A stretch of DNA of 64,000 nucleotides from the NCBI GenBank assembly GCA_041617155.1, contig JBFJPL010000006.1:1-64000 (forward strand), in the 5' to 3' direction. The notes beneath the pieces are model-generated. The model was not told where the DNA came from and searched no databases. It worked only from the letters and a program-made list of their open reading frames with translations. The position numbers and the translations under genes are program-made. The number at the start of each line of letters is the position of its first letter. The first letter of the stretch is position 1. The DNA comes from CAMYKD01 sp041617155 (lineage in GTDB: Bacteria > Pseudomonadota > Alphaproteobacteria > Kiloniellales > JAKSDN01). This document shows positions 36,180 to 44,277 of this stretch, piece after piece.

Positions 36180-36725
36180 TTACGCTGCGGGAAGTTCATG
36201 CGCGAAGCAATCGGAATGATGAAAATCCGCCTTGCCTGGTGGATGCGCCAGCGCCCAATAGGACTTACGGCCGCTCGTATCTTCGAGCACCACAGCCAGA
36301 CCGAGACGCCACAGCCCATCGCTTGGCAATCCGGGCAACCGATCCAGCTCGAGCGAGGCCCGCAGTTCGTAGCACGCGCCGTTCAATTGCACCTCGACGC
36401 GCGGCGCGCTGATCTCGCTTGCAACGCGCATCCCGCGTCGATAGTCGCTGAAGCGATAGGCCGCCCATTGCGTTGAGGGCGCAAAGTTGAGCTCGTAATA
36501 CGCGGCGCTCGGCGAGGCACGGACGAATGCCTCGAAGCAGGTGTGCCGCCAAAGCGCATCTCTGCGCGTCGGCGCCGTCACGGGCGGCAGGCGCAGTTCA
36601 CCCAGCGTGCCGGTCACGAAATAGTGCAGCACCAAATTGCCAGGGCGCGGCCGCGCGACTTCCACTTCGATCTGTGCCGCCGCACTGCCAGGCGAGTCCG
36701 GATGAGGCTTTAGCGCTTGGCGCAT
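36180..36725 (-). CDS. DOMON-like domain protein
   Basis: 181 residues of beta-rich sequence with the pattern RRDALWRHTCFEAFVR, YYELNFAPSTQWAAYRF and SYWALAHPPGKADFHH. This is typical of short DOMON-like proteins that are often encoded beside DUF1343 genes. These domains bind heme or sugar in other contexts, but ligand residues cannot be assigned. No signal peptide is visible. It is the first gene of a two-gene leftward unit with the NamZ-like gene and is separated from it by 5 nt. Confidence 0.75.
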   Translation of the reverse strand: MRQALKPHPDSPGSAAAQIEVEVARPRPGNLVLHYFVTGTLGELRLPPVTAPTRRDALWRHTCFEAFVRASPSAAYYELNFAPSTQWAAYRFSDYRRGMRVASEISAPRVEVQLNGACYELRASLELDRLPGLPSDGLWRLGLAVVLEDTSGRKSYWALAHPPGKADFHHSDCFAHELPAA

Positions 36726-36828
36726 GCTGGCATTCTAGCGTTGACGACATTTAACAAGGCGTCAATTTTAGCCATGGCTTCAGCGCTGTTGGCGCAGGGG
36801 CCATCTTGCTCCTGCGGGCGCCCCCTTT

Positions 36829-36888
36829 CGATCCCAAGGACGAGCGACCAAGGGTCTGATTGGTCTGATCGCCCGGCCTTCGGAAGGC
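36829..36888. repeat. Hairpin-bearing dispersed repeat, intergenic copy
   Basis: GATCCCAAGGACGAGCGACC followed by AAGGGTCTGA, then the hairpin CGGCCTT-CGG-AAGGCCG. The left part matches 40056-40086 at about 24 of 30 positions, and the whole resembles 34831-34889. Confidence 0.5.
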
Positions 36889-37038
36889 CGCGTCAGAAAA
36901 AGGGTCGTTCGACACAAGCGGACGGCGCGTCCCGGCCTAGGGCCAGTCGGGACGCCATGGCGCATCGACCGTCGAAATCCGTGTCTCGAAGGATTGGCCA
37001 TGAGTCCCGGTTTTCGAGAGTTGTCATTGGACTGTTGC

Positions 37039-37072
37039 GAAAACGGAAGCGGCGGCTCCGAAGAACCGCCGC
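37039..37072 (-). terminator. Probable terminator of the catalase gene
   Basis: Perfect 7-bp stem GCGGCGG/CCGCCGC (37049-37072) with a 10-nt loop, followed on the minus strand by TTCCGTTTTC. It lies about 130 nt beyond the catalase stop codon. Confidence 0.5.
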
Positions 37073-37202
37073 ATCCCATGTAGGCTGGATGGTTCGGACC
37101 TGAGGGCTATGCGCCGACTCGCCACCTGCGGGCCGGTCAGGCTGTTGCCGGTTGGCCGATCGCGACCGATACCATGCGTGCCTCGCATGCGGTCTTGCCA
37201 AC

Positions 37203-38672
37203 TCATTCAGCCGCCGTTTCCTCTGGAACCGACAGATTGAGCTTCGCTGCGACGCCGGCGCCGTAGGCCGGGTCGGCGCGGCGGAAGTGCACCAGTTGAC
37301 GCAGTTTGATCTCCTCCGGCACACCCGCCATCGCCTCGGCGATATTGGCGAACAGGCGCTCCTTCTGGCCGTCGTCGAACAGCCGGAACAGATTGCCCGC
37401 CTGGGTGTAGTCGTCGTTACCCTCGCGATGGTCGTAGCGGTCAGCATCGCCCGAGACCTTCAGGGGCGGCTCCCGATACCGCTGATCTTCCGCCGGACCG
37501 TTCATCGTGTTCGGCTCGTAATAGGCATCCGGATTGCCGGTATCGTTGCGGAAGAACCGCATCGCACCGTCCTTGTGATAATGGTGAACCGGGCATTTCG
37601 GCGCATTGACGGGCAAGGCCTCGTAATGCGTGCCGAGGCGGTAGCGGTGCGCGTCGGCGTAGGAGAAAATTCGCGCCTGCAACATCTTGTCGGGCGAGAA
37701 GCCGATCCCGGGCACGACGTTCGACGGGCTGAACGCCGCGAGTTCGATCTCGGCGAAATAGTTATCCGCATTCCTGTTGAGTTCCATCAAGCCGACCTCG
37801 ATCAGCGGATAGTCGCCATGCGGCCAGACCTTGGTCAGGTCGAACGGGTTATAGGGGGTCTTTTCCGCATCCGTCTCGGGCATCACCTGAACGTACATCG
37901 TCCACTTCGGAAACGTGCCGCGCTCGATCGCGCCGAACAGCTCTTCCTGATAGGTCTCGCGCGACTTGCCGATGATCTCGGCGGCCTCGGCGTTGGTGTA
38001 GTGTCGATGGCCCTGCTTGGTCTTGAAGTGGAACTTGACCCAAAAGCGCTCGCCGTCATCGTTCCAAAAGCTGTAGGTGTGCGAGCCGTAGCCGTTCATG
38101 TACATAGGCGCCACCGGCAAGCCGCGATCCGACATCAGAATCGTCACCTGGTGCAGGCTTTCCGGAGACAGCGACCAGAAATCCCACATCGCGGTCGGCG
38201 AGCGCAGGTTGGTGCGCGGATGGCGCTTTTGCGTATGGATGAAGTCGGGGAACTTGAGCGGGTCGCGCACGAAGAAGACGGGCGTGTTGTTGCCCACCAT
38301 GTCCCAGTTGCCTTCCTCGGTATAGAACTTCAGCGCGAAGCCGCGAACGTCGCGCTCGGCGTCGGCGGCGCCCAACTCGCCGGCGACGGTGGAAAAGCGC
38401 GCGATCAGCGGCGTCTGCTTGCCGACCTCGCCGAAGATCTTGGCGCGGGTGTACTTCGTGACATCGTTGGTCACGGTGAAAGTGCCGTGGGCACCCCATC
38501 CCTTGGCGTGGACGACACGCTCGGGAATCCGTTCGCGGTTTTGGTGCGCCAGCTTCTCGATCAATTGATAGTCCTGCATCAGGACCGGACCGCGTGGGCC
38601 GGCGGTCGCAGAGTTCTGGTTGTCGGCGACGGGGGCGCCAGCCGTCGTGGTCATGGTGTCGCGCTTTGACAT
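37203..38672 (-). CDS. Heme catalase, small-subunit clade
   Basis: 489-residue monofunctional catalase that splits hydrogen peroxide into water and oxygen. The distal histidine lies in RVVHAKGWGAHG, the distal asparagine in GTFTVTND, and the proximal heme tyrosine in RIFSYADAHRYRLG. The length fits the small-subunit clade, which often binds NADPH. The start with GAGAGGAAAAGGGAG upstream (MSKRDTMTTT) is preferred over a longer frame. An iron-box-like palindrome lies 66 nt upstream of the start. No OxyR gene is adjacent. Confidence 0.93.
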   Translation of the reverse strand: MSKRDTMTTTAGAPVADNQNSATAGPRGPVLMQDYQLIEKLAHQNRERIPERVVHAKGWGAHGTFTVTNDVTKYTRAKIFGEVGKQTPLIARFSTVAGELGAADAERDVRGFALKFYTEEGNWDMVGNNTPVFFVRDPLKFPDFIHTQKRHPRTNLRSPTAMWDFWSLSPESLHQVTILMSDRGLPVAPMYMNGYGSHTYSFWNDDGERFWVKFHFKTKQGHRHYTNAEAAEIIGKSRETYQEELFGAIERGTFPKWTMYVQVMPETDAEKTPYNPFDLTKVWPHGDYPLIEVGLMELNRNADNYFAEIELAAFSPSNVVPGIGFSPDKMLQARIFSYADAHRYRLGTHYEALPVNAPKCPVHHYHKDGAMRFFRNDTGNPDAYYEPNTMNGPAEDQRYREPPLKVSGDADRYDHREGNDDYTQAGNLFRLFDDGQKERLFANIAEAMAGVPEEIKLRQLVHFRRADPAYGAGVAAKLNLSVPEETAAE

Positions 38673-39023
38673 CTCCCTTTTCCTCTCAGCGGTTGTGTGA
38701 TGACGTTCTGCTTTCAAACCCGAACGTGCAATAGTACTTTGGAATCATTCTAACCAATTTCAATAGCGCCCGCCCGCCAATTGCTGCGCCACGACGAATA
38801 AAACTGCCCATGCCTGAAAGTCGCCGGAAGGGGGGCAGGCTGGATCCGAATGAAGTGATGGCCGCAAGGCGCTTGCCTTGGACGGAGCCCGCGGGCGGCC
38901 CGATCGAAGACACCACGGTGGCGGGCGAGGCCGCGCATGATCGGGCGTTAACCCGTTCCATACCTTCCGCTTGCCACAATCGGCGGCCTGCCAGGCATCA
39001 GCGAACGAGGATGGACGGGCACC
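38673..39023. other. Intergenic region upstream of catalase
   Basis: About 350 bases between divergent genes. The left 100 bases are AT-richer and hold the candidate regulatory palindrome at 38738-38754. The remainder is GC-rich with no supported reading frame. It should include promoters for both directions. Confidence 0.4.
38738..38754. promoter_or_regulatory. Irr/Fur-like box in catalase promoter (candidate)
   Basis: TTTGGAATCATTCTAAC resembles the alphaproteobacterial iron control element TTTAGAA-3-TTCTAAA, differing at two positions. It lies 66 nt upstream of the catalase start. Regulation by an Irr- or Fur-family protein is inference. Confidence 0.35.
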
Positions 39024-39752
39024 ATGCCGCTGTCGGAAAAGGTTCCTCTGGTGACGCCGAGCCTCTTGACCGCCTTGCGCGAGGGCCGGAAAATCCCGCC
39101 GAAGCTGCCGCCGGCCTTGAAGCACCTGGAGAGCTATCGCCACTTTTTGGGTCGGGCGCTGCTGGTCGCATTGGCCGGGCTTGCCTGTGCCAGCACGGCC
39201 TTGGCCGACCAAGAGGCGAGCAACGTCGCCCATGTCGCCGCCGGACCCTACGGACGCTGCTATGCCAAGTCGGTGCCCAGGCACGTTTACGATCCGGCAG
39301 GCGGGCCAAGGCAGCAGGGGCGCACCGAGATCTACCAGGTCGGCGACCTCGAGGATGTCCTGGTGCGGAAATATGACTGGTTCAGCCAAGCCCTCTTTGT
39401 CAGGTGCCGTCCGGGTAACGGAACCGTGGTCGTTCGGGTCGGTCCGTGGCAGCGTGGCCACGATCCGCGCGCCGACCACCTGGCGCTTGCCTTCTACCAG
39501 GATGGCAAGCTGATCAGGCGCTATTCGACCTTGGACATCGCCGGCAGCGAAAGGGCGGAACCAGGCGCGTTCTCGAGATACAGGAATGTCTCCGCGTCGG
39601 TGTCTCACTACACGGTTTTTGACTCGGGGCCGGCGTTAACCAAGATCACCGAAACGATCGGCGCGACCTTCAAGGAAGACTGGGTGATCGAGGCGACGAC
39701 CATAGACGGGCGAGTCCTTGTCTTCGACCTCGAGACCGGGGAATTGCGATGA
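39024..39752 (+). CDS. Secreted or membrane-anchored protein of unknown function
   Basis: 242 residues. A polar N-terminus of about 40 residues precedes a hydrophobic segment, RALLVALAGLACASTALA, with a possible cleavage site after ALA (ALADQ) near residue 61. The mature part is beta-rich and contains two cysteines (GRCYAKS, FVRCRPGNG) that could form a disulfide. I recognise no family. It overlaps the next small membrane-protein gene by 4 nt (ATGA), so the two are made together. The ribosome-binding site is GAGG at a rather long distance. Confidence 0.6.
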   Translation: MPLSEKVPLVTPSLLTALREGRKIPPKLPPALKHLESYRHFLGRALLVALAGLACASTALADQEASNVAHVAAGPYGRCYAKSVPRHVYDPAGGPRQQGRTEIYQVGDLEDVLVRKYDWFSQALFVRCRPGNGTVVVRVGPWQRGHDPRADHLALAFYQDGKLIRRYSTLDIAGSERAEPGAFSRYRNVSASVSHYTVFDSGPALTKITETIGATFKEDWVIEATTIDGRVLVFDLETGELR

Positions 39753-40006
39753 AGAGCTACGTCCGTTGGCTGCTTCCGGCCGGCTGTTTGGCCCTCGGCC
39801 TCTATGTGCTTCGCCTGTCCTATCGCGCCTATGTCAAATGGCAGGAGTATCTGGCGCTCGGCGATCCCTCCGGCGCGGAAGCCTATGAAGTGGAGTTTTG
39901 GCCGGAAGTGTCGCTGGCTCTCTCGCTGATCCTGCTGGGTGCCTTCCTCGCCGGTCGCTGGTCGGTCGCCCGGCCAAAGCATTGGAGCATCCGTGCCGGT
40001 TCGTGA
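39749..40006 (+). CDS. Small two-span membrane protein, unknown function
   Basis: 85 residues with two hydrophobic segments: WLLPAGCLALGLYVLRLSYR near the N-terminus and VSLALSLILLGAFLAGRW near residue 55. They are joined by a polar loop rich in Glu and Tyr. The start codon overlaps the stop of the preceding exported-protein gene, implying coupled translation and perhaps a complex. No family is recognised. Confidence 0.6.
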   Translation: MKSYVRWLLPAGCLALGLYVLRLSYRAYVKWQEYLALGDPSGAEAYEVEFWPEVSLALSLILLGAFLAGRWSVARPKHWSIRAGS

Positions 40007-40055
40007 AAGACCGTGGCGAGCGCCGGCCGGCTGTGCTAAGCGAAGGGCTCACCTT

Positions 40056-40086
40056 GGACCCCAGCAACGAGCGACCGAGGGCCTGA
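40056..40086. repeat. Dispersed repeat overlapping a ribosome-binding site
   Basis: GACCCCAGCAACGAGCGACC followed by GAGGGCCTGA, about 24 of 30 positions like 36829-36860. The GAGGG in it lies 6 nt before the ATG of the thioesterase gene and is the likely ribosome-binding site. Confidence 0.45.
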
Positions 40087-40563
40087 ATGGCAAAAGGGCC
40101 GCTGCCGACCTACCGAGACCGCGTTCAGGCCGAATGGATCGACTACAACGGCCACATGAGCGAGGCCTACTACGTGCTGGTGTTCGGCTTCGCGACCGAC
40201 GCGCTCTACGACCACATCGGTCTCGACGCGATGGCCCGCGGGCGGACCGGGACCTCGGTCTACACGCTCGAAGCCCATGTCAGCTACCTGGCCGAGGTGG
40301 CAGAGGGGGCGCAGCTCGAGGTCCATACCCGTGTGCTCGACCACGACGCCAAGCGGGTCCACATCTTCCACGAAATGCACGACGGCAAGGACGGCAAACT
40401 GGTGGCGACCGAGGAGCTGATGCTGCTCTATGTCGACATGGAGGGACCGCGCGCCACGCCCTTCCCGGACGAGGTGGTCGAGCTGCTGCACGCCTTGCAG
40501 GAGGCGCAAGCGACACTGCCGCGCCCGGCGCAGGCCGGACGCGCCATCGGGCTGAAGCGCTGA
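40087..40563 (+). CDS. Hot-dog thioesterase, betainyl-CoA thioesterase (CdhB)-like
   Basis: 158-residue single hot-dog thioesterase. The N-terminal motif EWIDYNGHMSEAYYVLVF carries the catalytic Asp of 4-hydroxybenzoyl-CoA-type enzymes. It resembles the CdhB thioesterase that releases glycine betaine from betainyl-CoA in aerobic carnitine breakdown. That step follows the BKACE reaction, whose candidate enzyme lies 11 kb away, and a CdhR-like regulator lies two genes downstream. The specific substrate is inference. The next gene starts 26 nt later on the same strand. Confidence 0.8.
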   Translation: MAKGPLPTYRDRVQAEWIDYNGHMSEAYYVLVFGFATDALYDHIGLDAMARGRTGTSVYTLEAHVSYLAEVAEGAQLEVHTRVLDHDAKRVHIFHEMHDGKDGKLVATEELMLLYVDMEGPRATPFPDEVVELLHALQEAQATLPRPAQAGRAIGLKR

Positions 40564-40589
40564 ACCCCGGAACAGGTTGCAAGGACGCC

Positions 40590-41525
40590 ATGAACTTCGA
40601 CGACGGCCTGCGCAGCTTCATCCAGCGTTGCGAGGCAGCCTTTCCGCCCGATTACATGAGCTATCCGCTGGCGCGGCAGCGCGAGATGTACCGCGCGCTG
40701 TGCCGGGAATTCGAGCGGCCGCGGCCTGCCGGGCTCCAGGTGAGCGACCACGAGGTGCCATCGCAGGCGCACGGCGTGCCGGTCCGCCTCTATCGCCCGG
40801 AAGGCGAGGGGGTGCTGCCCTGCCTGGTCTATATGCACGGCGGCGGCTGGATTTTCGGCGATCTCGACAGCCACGACGGGATTTGCGCCGAGCTGGCCGT
40901 CAGGGCCGAAGTGGCGGTGTTGGCGGTCGATTACCGGCTCGCGCCGGAGCATCGTTTCCCGGCGGCGGTCGAGGACTGCGCCGCCGTGCTCGATCATCTG
41001 GCGCGGGAAGAGGTGCGCTGGCGTATCGACCCGGCGCGCATCGGGGTCGGCGGCGATTCGGCCGGCGGCAACCTGGCGGCGGCCCTGTGCCTGCGCTCGC
41101 GCGACCGTGGCGGGCCGCGGCTGCGCGCGCAGATCCTGATCTACCCGGGCCTTGGGCTCGGGTTGACCGAGGACGGCCGGCCGTCGTCCGGCGACGCGCC
41201 CCTGCTGGCCGAGGACGAGCTCGGCACCTACGCAAGGGCCTACCTCGGGCCGTCGGGCACCACCGCCGACCCCTACGCCGCGCCCTTGCTGGCCAAGGAT
41301 TTCGCCGGTCTCCCGGCGGCCTATGTCCAAGCGGTCGAGTACGATCCACTCCGGGCCGATGCCGAGGCCTATGCCGAAAAGCTGGCGGCCGCCGGCGTCC
41401 CTGTCGAGCTGGAGGTGGCGCCGGGACTGGTGCACGGCTGCCTGCGGGCGCGTTTCATCAGCGACGCGGCCGGCCAGGCGTTCGGCAATCTCTGCCGGGC
41501 CACCGGCCGGCTGCTGTCCGCCTGA
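40590..41525 (+). CDS. Alpha/beta hydrolase, hormone-sensitive lipase family
   Basis: 311-residue esterase. The oxyanion motif HGGGW lies near residue 85, the nucleophile in GDSAGG near residue 155, the catalytic Asp in VEYDPLRADAEAYA near residue 252 and the His in GLVHGCLRA near residue 282. All triad parts are present. AAGGA lies 5 nt before the ATG. It probably shares a transcript with the thioesterase gene upstream and may cleave a carboxylic ester such as an acyl-carnitine-type substrate (speculative). Confidence 0.87.
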   Translation: MNFDDGLRSFIQRCEAAFPPDYMSYPLARQREMYRALCREFERPRPAGLQVSDHEVPSQAHGVPVRLYRPEGEGVLPCLVYMHGGGWIFGDLDSHDGICAELAVRAEVAVLAVDYRLAPEHRFPAAVEDCAAVLDHLAREEVRWRIDPARIGVGGDSAGGNLAAALCLRSRDRGGPRLRAQILIYPGLGLGLTEDGRPSSGDAPLLAEDELGTYARAYLGPSGTTADPYAAPLLAKDFAGLPAAYVQAVEYDPLRADAEAYAEKLAAAGVPVELEVAPGLVHGCLRARFISDAAGQAFGNLCRATGRLLSA

Positions 41526-41609
41526 AGGCCGTTTGGAAATCGCGGCTCGATCCTGGTAGCTTTGCTTCCGACTTCCTATGCCGGTGCAGGAATGAGAGGC
41601 GGTCGTCCC

Positions 41610-42647
41610 ATGTTCAGCGGGTCCAGCCGCGAGTTGCCGGAGCGGGTCGGCTTCCTGATCGTCCCGCGCTTTTCCATGATGGCGTTCTTCTCGGCGGTCG
41701 AGCCGCTCAGGATCGTCAACCGGCTGAGCGGCCGCGGGCTTTACAGCTGGCACATCTTCTCGTGCGACGGCGCGCCGGTCGAGGCGAGCAACGGCATGAC
41801 CGTGATGGCTGAGGCCGCCATCGCCGATGTCGAGCGGTTCCCCGTTGTCATCGTCTGCGCCTCCTTCGACCCGCAGCTTTCCGAGAGCAAGGCGCTGCTC
41901 AACTGGCTGCGTCGGCTCGACCGCCAGGGGACGGTGCTTGGCGGTCTCGACACCGGGACCCACGTGCTGGCGCGCGCCGGGCTGCTCGGCGGCCACCGCG
42001 TGACCCTGCATTGGGAGAACCTGCCGGGCTTCGCCGAGGAGTTTCCCGACATCGAGGTGTCGTCCGAGCTGTTCGAGATCGACCGCAAGCGCATGACCTG
42101 CTCCGGCGGCACCGCGGCGATCGACCTGATGCTGCATCTGATCTGGGCGCGCCACGGCGAGGCGCTGGCGGTCGGCGTCTCCGAGCAGCTGCTGCACGAC
42201 CGGATCCGCAACCCCGGCGACCACCAGCGCATGGCGCTCGGCCTGCGCCTGGGGGTGCGCCATCCGAAGCTGCTGTCGATCGTCGACGCCATGGAGAAGG
42301 CGGTCGAGGAGCCGCTCGGCCTGGACCGGCTGGCCGCGCTCGGCGGCATCTCGCGGCGTCAGCTCGAGCGGTTGTTCCGGGGCCACCTGGACGATACGCC
42401 GACCGGCTATTACCTGAAGCTGCGCCTGCGCCGGGCCCGCCACCTGCTGGAACAGACCGATATGGGCGTGCTCCAGGTGGCCATGGCCTGCGGCTTCGTC
42501 TCGGCGCCCTATTTCTCGCGCGCCTACCGAAGCCTGTTCGGCCGCTCGCCGCGCGAGGACCGGCGCTACCTGCGGGCCAGCCGGGCGGGGCGCCTGCAGG
42601 GCAACGCCGGGACGATCCTCGGACGACCGCTCGGCGGGCTCCGCTAA
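41610..42647 (+). CDS. GATase1-like AraC-family regulator (CdhR/GbdR type)
   Basis: 345 residues. The N-terminal 180 residues form a DJ-1/PfpI-like ligand domain (ERVGFLIVPRFSMMAFFSAVEPLRIVN; GGLDTGTHVLARAGLL). The C-terminal 110 residues are two AraC-type helix-turn-helix motifs (LDRLAALGGISRRQLERLFR; VLQVAMACGFVSAPYFSRAY). Regulators of this build sense carnitine or glycine betaine and activate their catabolic genes. Position next to the CdhB-like thioesterase supports that. GAGAGG 10 nt upstream favours this ATG over one six codons earlier. Confidence 0.87.
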   Translation: MFSGSSRELPERVGFLIVPRFSMMAFFSAVEPLRIVNRLSGRGLYSWHIFSCDGAPVEASNGMTVMAEAAIADVERFPVVIVCASFDPQLSESKALLNWLRRLDRQGTVLGGLDTGTHVLARAGLLGGHRVTLHWENLPGFAEEFPDIEVSSELFEIDRKRMTCSGGTAAIDLMLHLIWARHGEALAVGVSEQLLHDRIRNPGDHQRMALGLRLGVRHPKLLSIVDAMEKAVEEPLGLDRLAALGGISRRQLERLFRGHLDDTPTGYYLKLRLRRARHLLEQTDMGVLQVAMACGFVSAPYFSRAYRSLFGRSPREDRRYLRASRAGRLQGNAGTILGRPLGGLR

Positions 42648-42656
42648 GTCCGGTCG

Positions 42657-42794
42657 GGTTAACATTGTTAACCATATTCTCTCCGCCCAGGCTGCTATTT
42701 GGGCTCCAAATTTGCCTGGAAATCTGGTAGGATAGCTCCCTTGCTTCATTGGGGAATGAGGCTGGAACAAGGCTAGGTTAACCACGTAGGTTAA
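42657..42794. promoter_or_regulatory. Cluster of GGTTAAC palindromes upstream of HExxH gene
   Basis: A 17-bp perfect palindrome GGTTAAC-ATT-GTTAACC (42657-42673), a second GGTTAACC (42776-42783) and a GGTTAAG half-site (42789-42795) occur within 140 bp. They look like multiple binding sites for one dimeric regulator. The region is locally AT-rich, as expected for a promoter. Confidence 0.45.
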
Positions 42795-42799
42795 GAAAA

Positions 42800-43405
42800 A
42801 TGTCGCGGGCACACCTGCGTAGATCGGGGAAATTTGCCGGAAAATCGTTCCGCGACGCGGACCGAGTCGACCCGACTCCGAGCTACTGGAACACGAGCCT
42901 GAACGAACCGGTCGTCGACAAGGAACGGCCGGGCTATGGCTATCGCCATATCCTGCGCAAGGGCGATTTACTGACGTTCATTGAAATCATTCCAAACTGG
43001 GACGAACTGTCCAAGAGCTTGAACGCGATCGTTCTGGCTCAGGGCGAGGAGGATCTGGAGGGCTGGTACAGCGAGGGCGTGGTCGGCATCTGCGCCTGGC
43101 CGCGCGGTCTGTGGCGGCGCCACCCGATGCACTACTACGAGGAAAACAAGGGCGTCTTCGATCGCCTGGGGGTCGACTGCGAGCGACGCGGCGAGCGCGT
43201 GCTCTGCCGCTTCACCGAGCACCAGGCCCGGGCCTATCAGCTGCTCAACATCCTGCTGCACGAGCTGGGCCATCATCACGACCGCATCAACACCCGCTCC
43301 CAGTTCGAATGCTCGCGCGGCGAGCCCTACGCCGAGGAATACGCCCTGAAGTACGAGCGCATAATCTGGAATCGCTATATCCAAATCTTCGGCCTGCCGG
43401 ATTGA
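42800..43405 (+). CDS. Putative metalloprotein with HExxH motif, unknown family
   Basis: 201 residues, no signal peptide. The segment LLNILLHELGHHHDRINTRS near residues 150-170 contains HELGH, the zinc-binding and catalytic motif of gluzincin-type metallopeptidases, with extra histidines and an Asp directly after. A downstream glutamate-rich stretch (GEPYAEEYALKYER) could supply a third ligand. An N-terminal basic region is followed by PSYWNTSLNEPVV. I do not recognise a named family. The upstream palindromes suggest dedicated control. A strong terminator follows. Confidence 0.7.
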   Translation: MSRAHLRRSGKFAGKSFRDADRVDPTPSYWNTSLNEPVVDKERPGYGYRHILRKGDLLTFIEIIPNWDELSKSLNAIVLAQGEEDLEGWYSEGVVGICAWPRGLWRRHPMHYYEENKGVFDRLGVDCERRGERVLCRFTEHQARAYQLLNILLHELGHHHDRINTRSQFECSRGEPYAEEYALKYERIIWNRYIQIFGLPD

Positions 43406-43421
43406 GGCCGCCCTCCAACCC

Positions 43422-43452
43422 AAAAACGCCGCCCTGTCGAGGCGGCGTTTGG
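43422..43452. terminator. Bidirectional terminator between HExxH gene and sufA
   Basis: Ten-base-pair stem AAACGCCGCC/GGCGGCGTTT around a 7-nt loop, with A-run and T-run on the flanks, so it can serve both converging genes. Confidence 0.8.
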
Positions 43453-43477
43453 CGTTTGAGGCGGATTTGCCGGGGCG

Positions 43478-43813
43478 TCAGATGTGGAAGCTCTCGCCGC
43501 AGCCGCAGCGGCCCTTTTCGTTCGGATTGCGGAACACGAAGCCGGTCTGGAACTGCTCCTCCACGTAGTCCATCTCGCTGCCGATCAGGAACATGGTCGC
43601 GGTCGGGTCGATGAAGATCTTGACTCCCTTGTCCTCGACCACGTCCTCGAACTTCTTCTGCTCCTCGGCGTACTCGACGAAATAGCTCATGCCGGAGCAG
43701 CCACGCGACTTGACGCCCACGCGCAGGCCGAGCACCGGATTTTCGCTCTTGGCGATCAGGCGCTTGACCCGCTCGGCGGCGGCGTCGGTCATGGTGATCA
43801 TCGGGGCAACCAT
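43478..43813 (-). CDS. sufA: A-type iron-sulfur carrier, SufA/ErpA family
   Basis: 111-residue HesB/IscA-like protein. The three conserved cysteines lie in KSRGCSGMSYF and in the C-terminal GRCGCGESFHI. It receives Fe-S clusters from the SufBCD scaffold and passes them to target apoproteins. It is the last gene of the leftward suf operon, 40 nt after the SufT-like gene. Three in-frame ATGs occur in the first eight codons and the first is used here, though MITMTDAA would also be acceptable. Confidence 0.9.
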   Translation of the reverse strand: MVAPMITMTDAAAERVKRLIAKSENPVLGLRVGVKSRGCSGMSYFVEYAEEQKKFEDVVEDKGVKIFIDPTATMFLIGSEMDYVEEQFQTGFVFRNPNEKGRCGCGESFHI

Positions 43814-43853
43814 GGTCTCAATTCTACTCCAAGCTGGTTAAACAAATATAGTG

Positions 43854-44267
43854 TCAGATCAGGCCCAATGCGAGCCGGGCGTCCTCGGACATGCGTTCCG
43901 GCGTCCAAGGCGGGTCCCAGACCAGCTTGACCTCGACCCGGCCGACGCCGGCCACCAGGGCAACCATTTCGGCCACTTGCCCGGGCATTTCGCCGGCCAC
44001 AGGGCATCCCGGCGCTGTCAGCGACATGAGGATGAAGACGTCGCCGTTCTGCTTGATGTCGATCTCGTAGACCAGGCCGAGCTCGTAGATATCGACCGGG
44101 ATCTCGGGGTCGTAGACTCGCTGCAGCGCTTCCACGACCTCGGGCTCGGTGGCGACCCGGGCGCCGGGCTCGAGCGGTTTGCCGGCGCTGGCCTTGAAGT
44201 CCTCGCCGGGCGCGGCGGCGTCGGGCATGAAATCGCCGAACGTGGGCCGGCCCCTATCGCTTGCCAT
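43854..44267 (-). CDS. sufT: SufT-like Fe-S assembly protein (DUF59/MIP18)
   Basis: 137 residues. The C-terminal 100 residues are the MIP18/DUF59 domain with EALQRVYDPEIPVDIYELGLVYEI and MSLTAPGCPVAGEMPGQV, holding the conserved cysteine. An N-terminal 35-residue polar extension is usual in suf-operon versions. It assists maturation of Fe-S proteins. GAGG lies 8 nt before the ATG. It follows the SufU gene by 10 nt in the operon. Confidence 0.88.
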   Translation of the reverse strand: MASDRGRPTFGDFMPDAAAPGEDFKASAGKPLEPGARVATEPEVVEALQRVYDPEIPVDIYELGLVYEIDIKQNGDVFILMSLTAPGCPVAGEMPGQVAEMVALVAGVGRVEVKLVWDPPWTPERMSEDARLALGLI

Positions 44268-44277
44268 GGTCTTGCCT

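Larger units (their letters stand above)
36726..37202. other. Intergenic region between DOMON-like and catalase genes
   Basis: 477 bases with no supported gene. It contains a hairpin-bearing repeat (36829-36888) and the probable catalase terminator (37039-37072). The promoter of the leftward DOMON/NamZ pair should lie just right of 36726. Open frames crossing the region have no ribosome-binding site or family resemblance. Confidence 0.45.

Noticed and set aside
36717..37103. Plus-strand open frame between the DOMON-like and catalase genes
   Set aside because: It crosses a dispersed repeat and a terminator hairpin and has an Arg/Ser-rich composition typical of chance frames.
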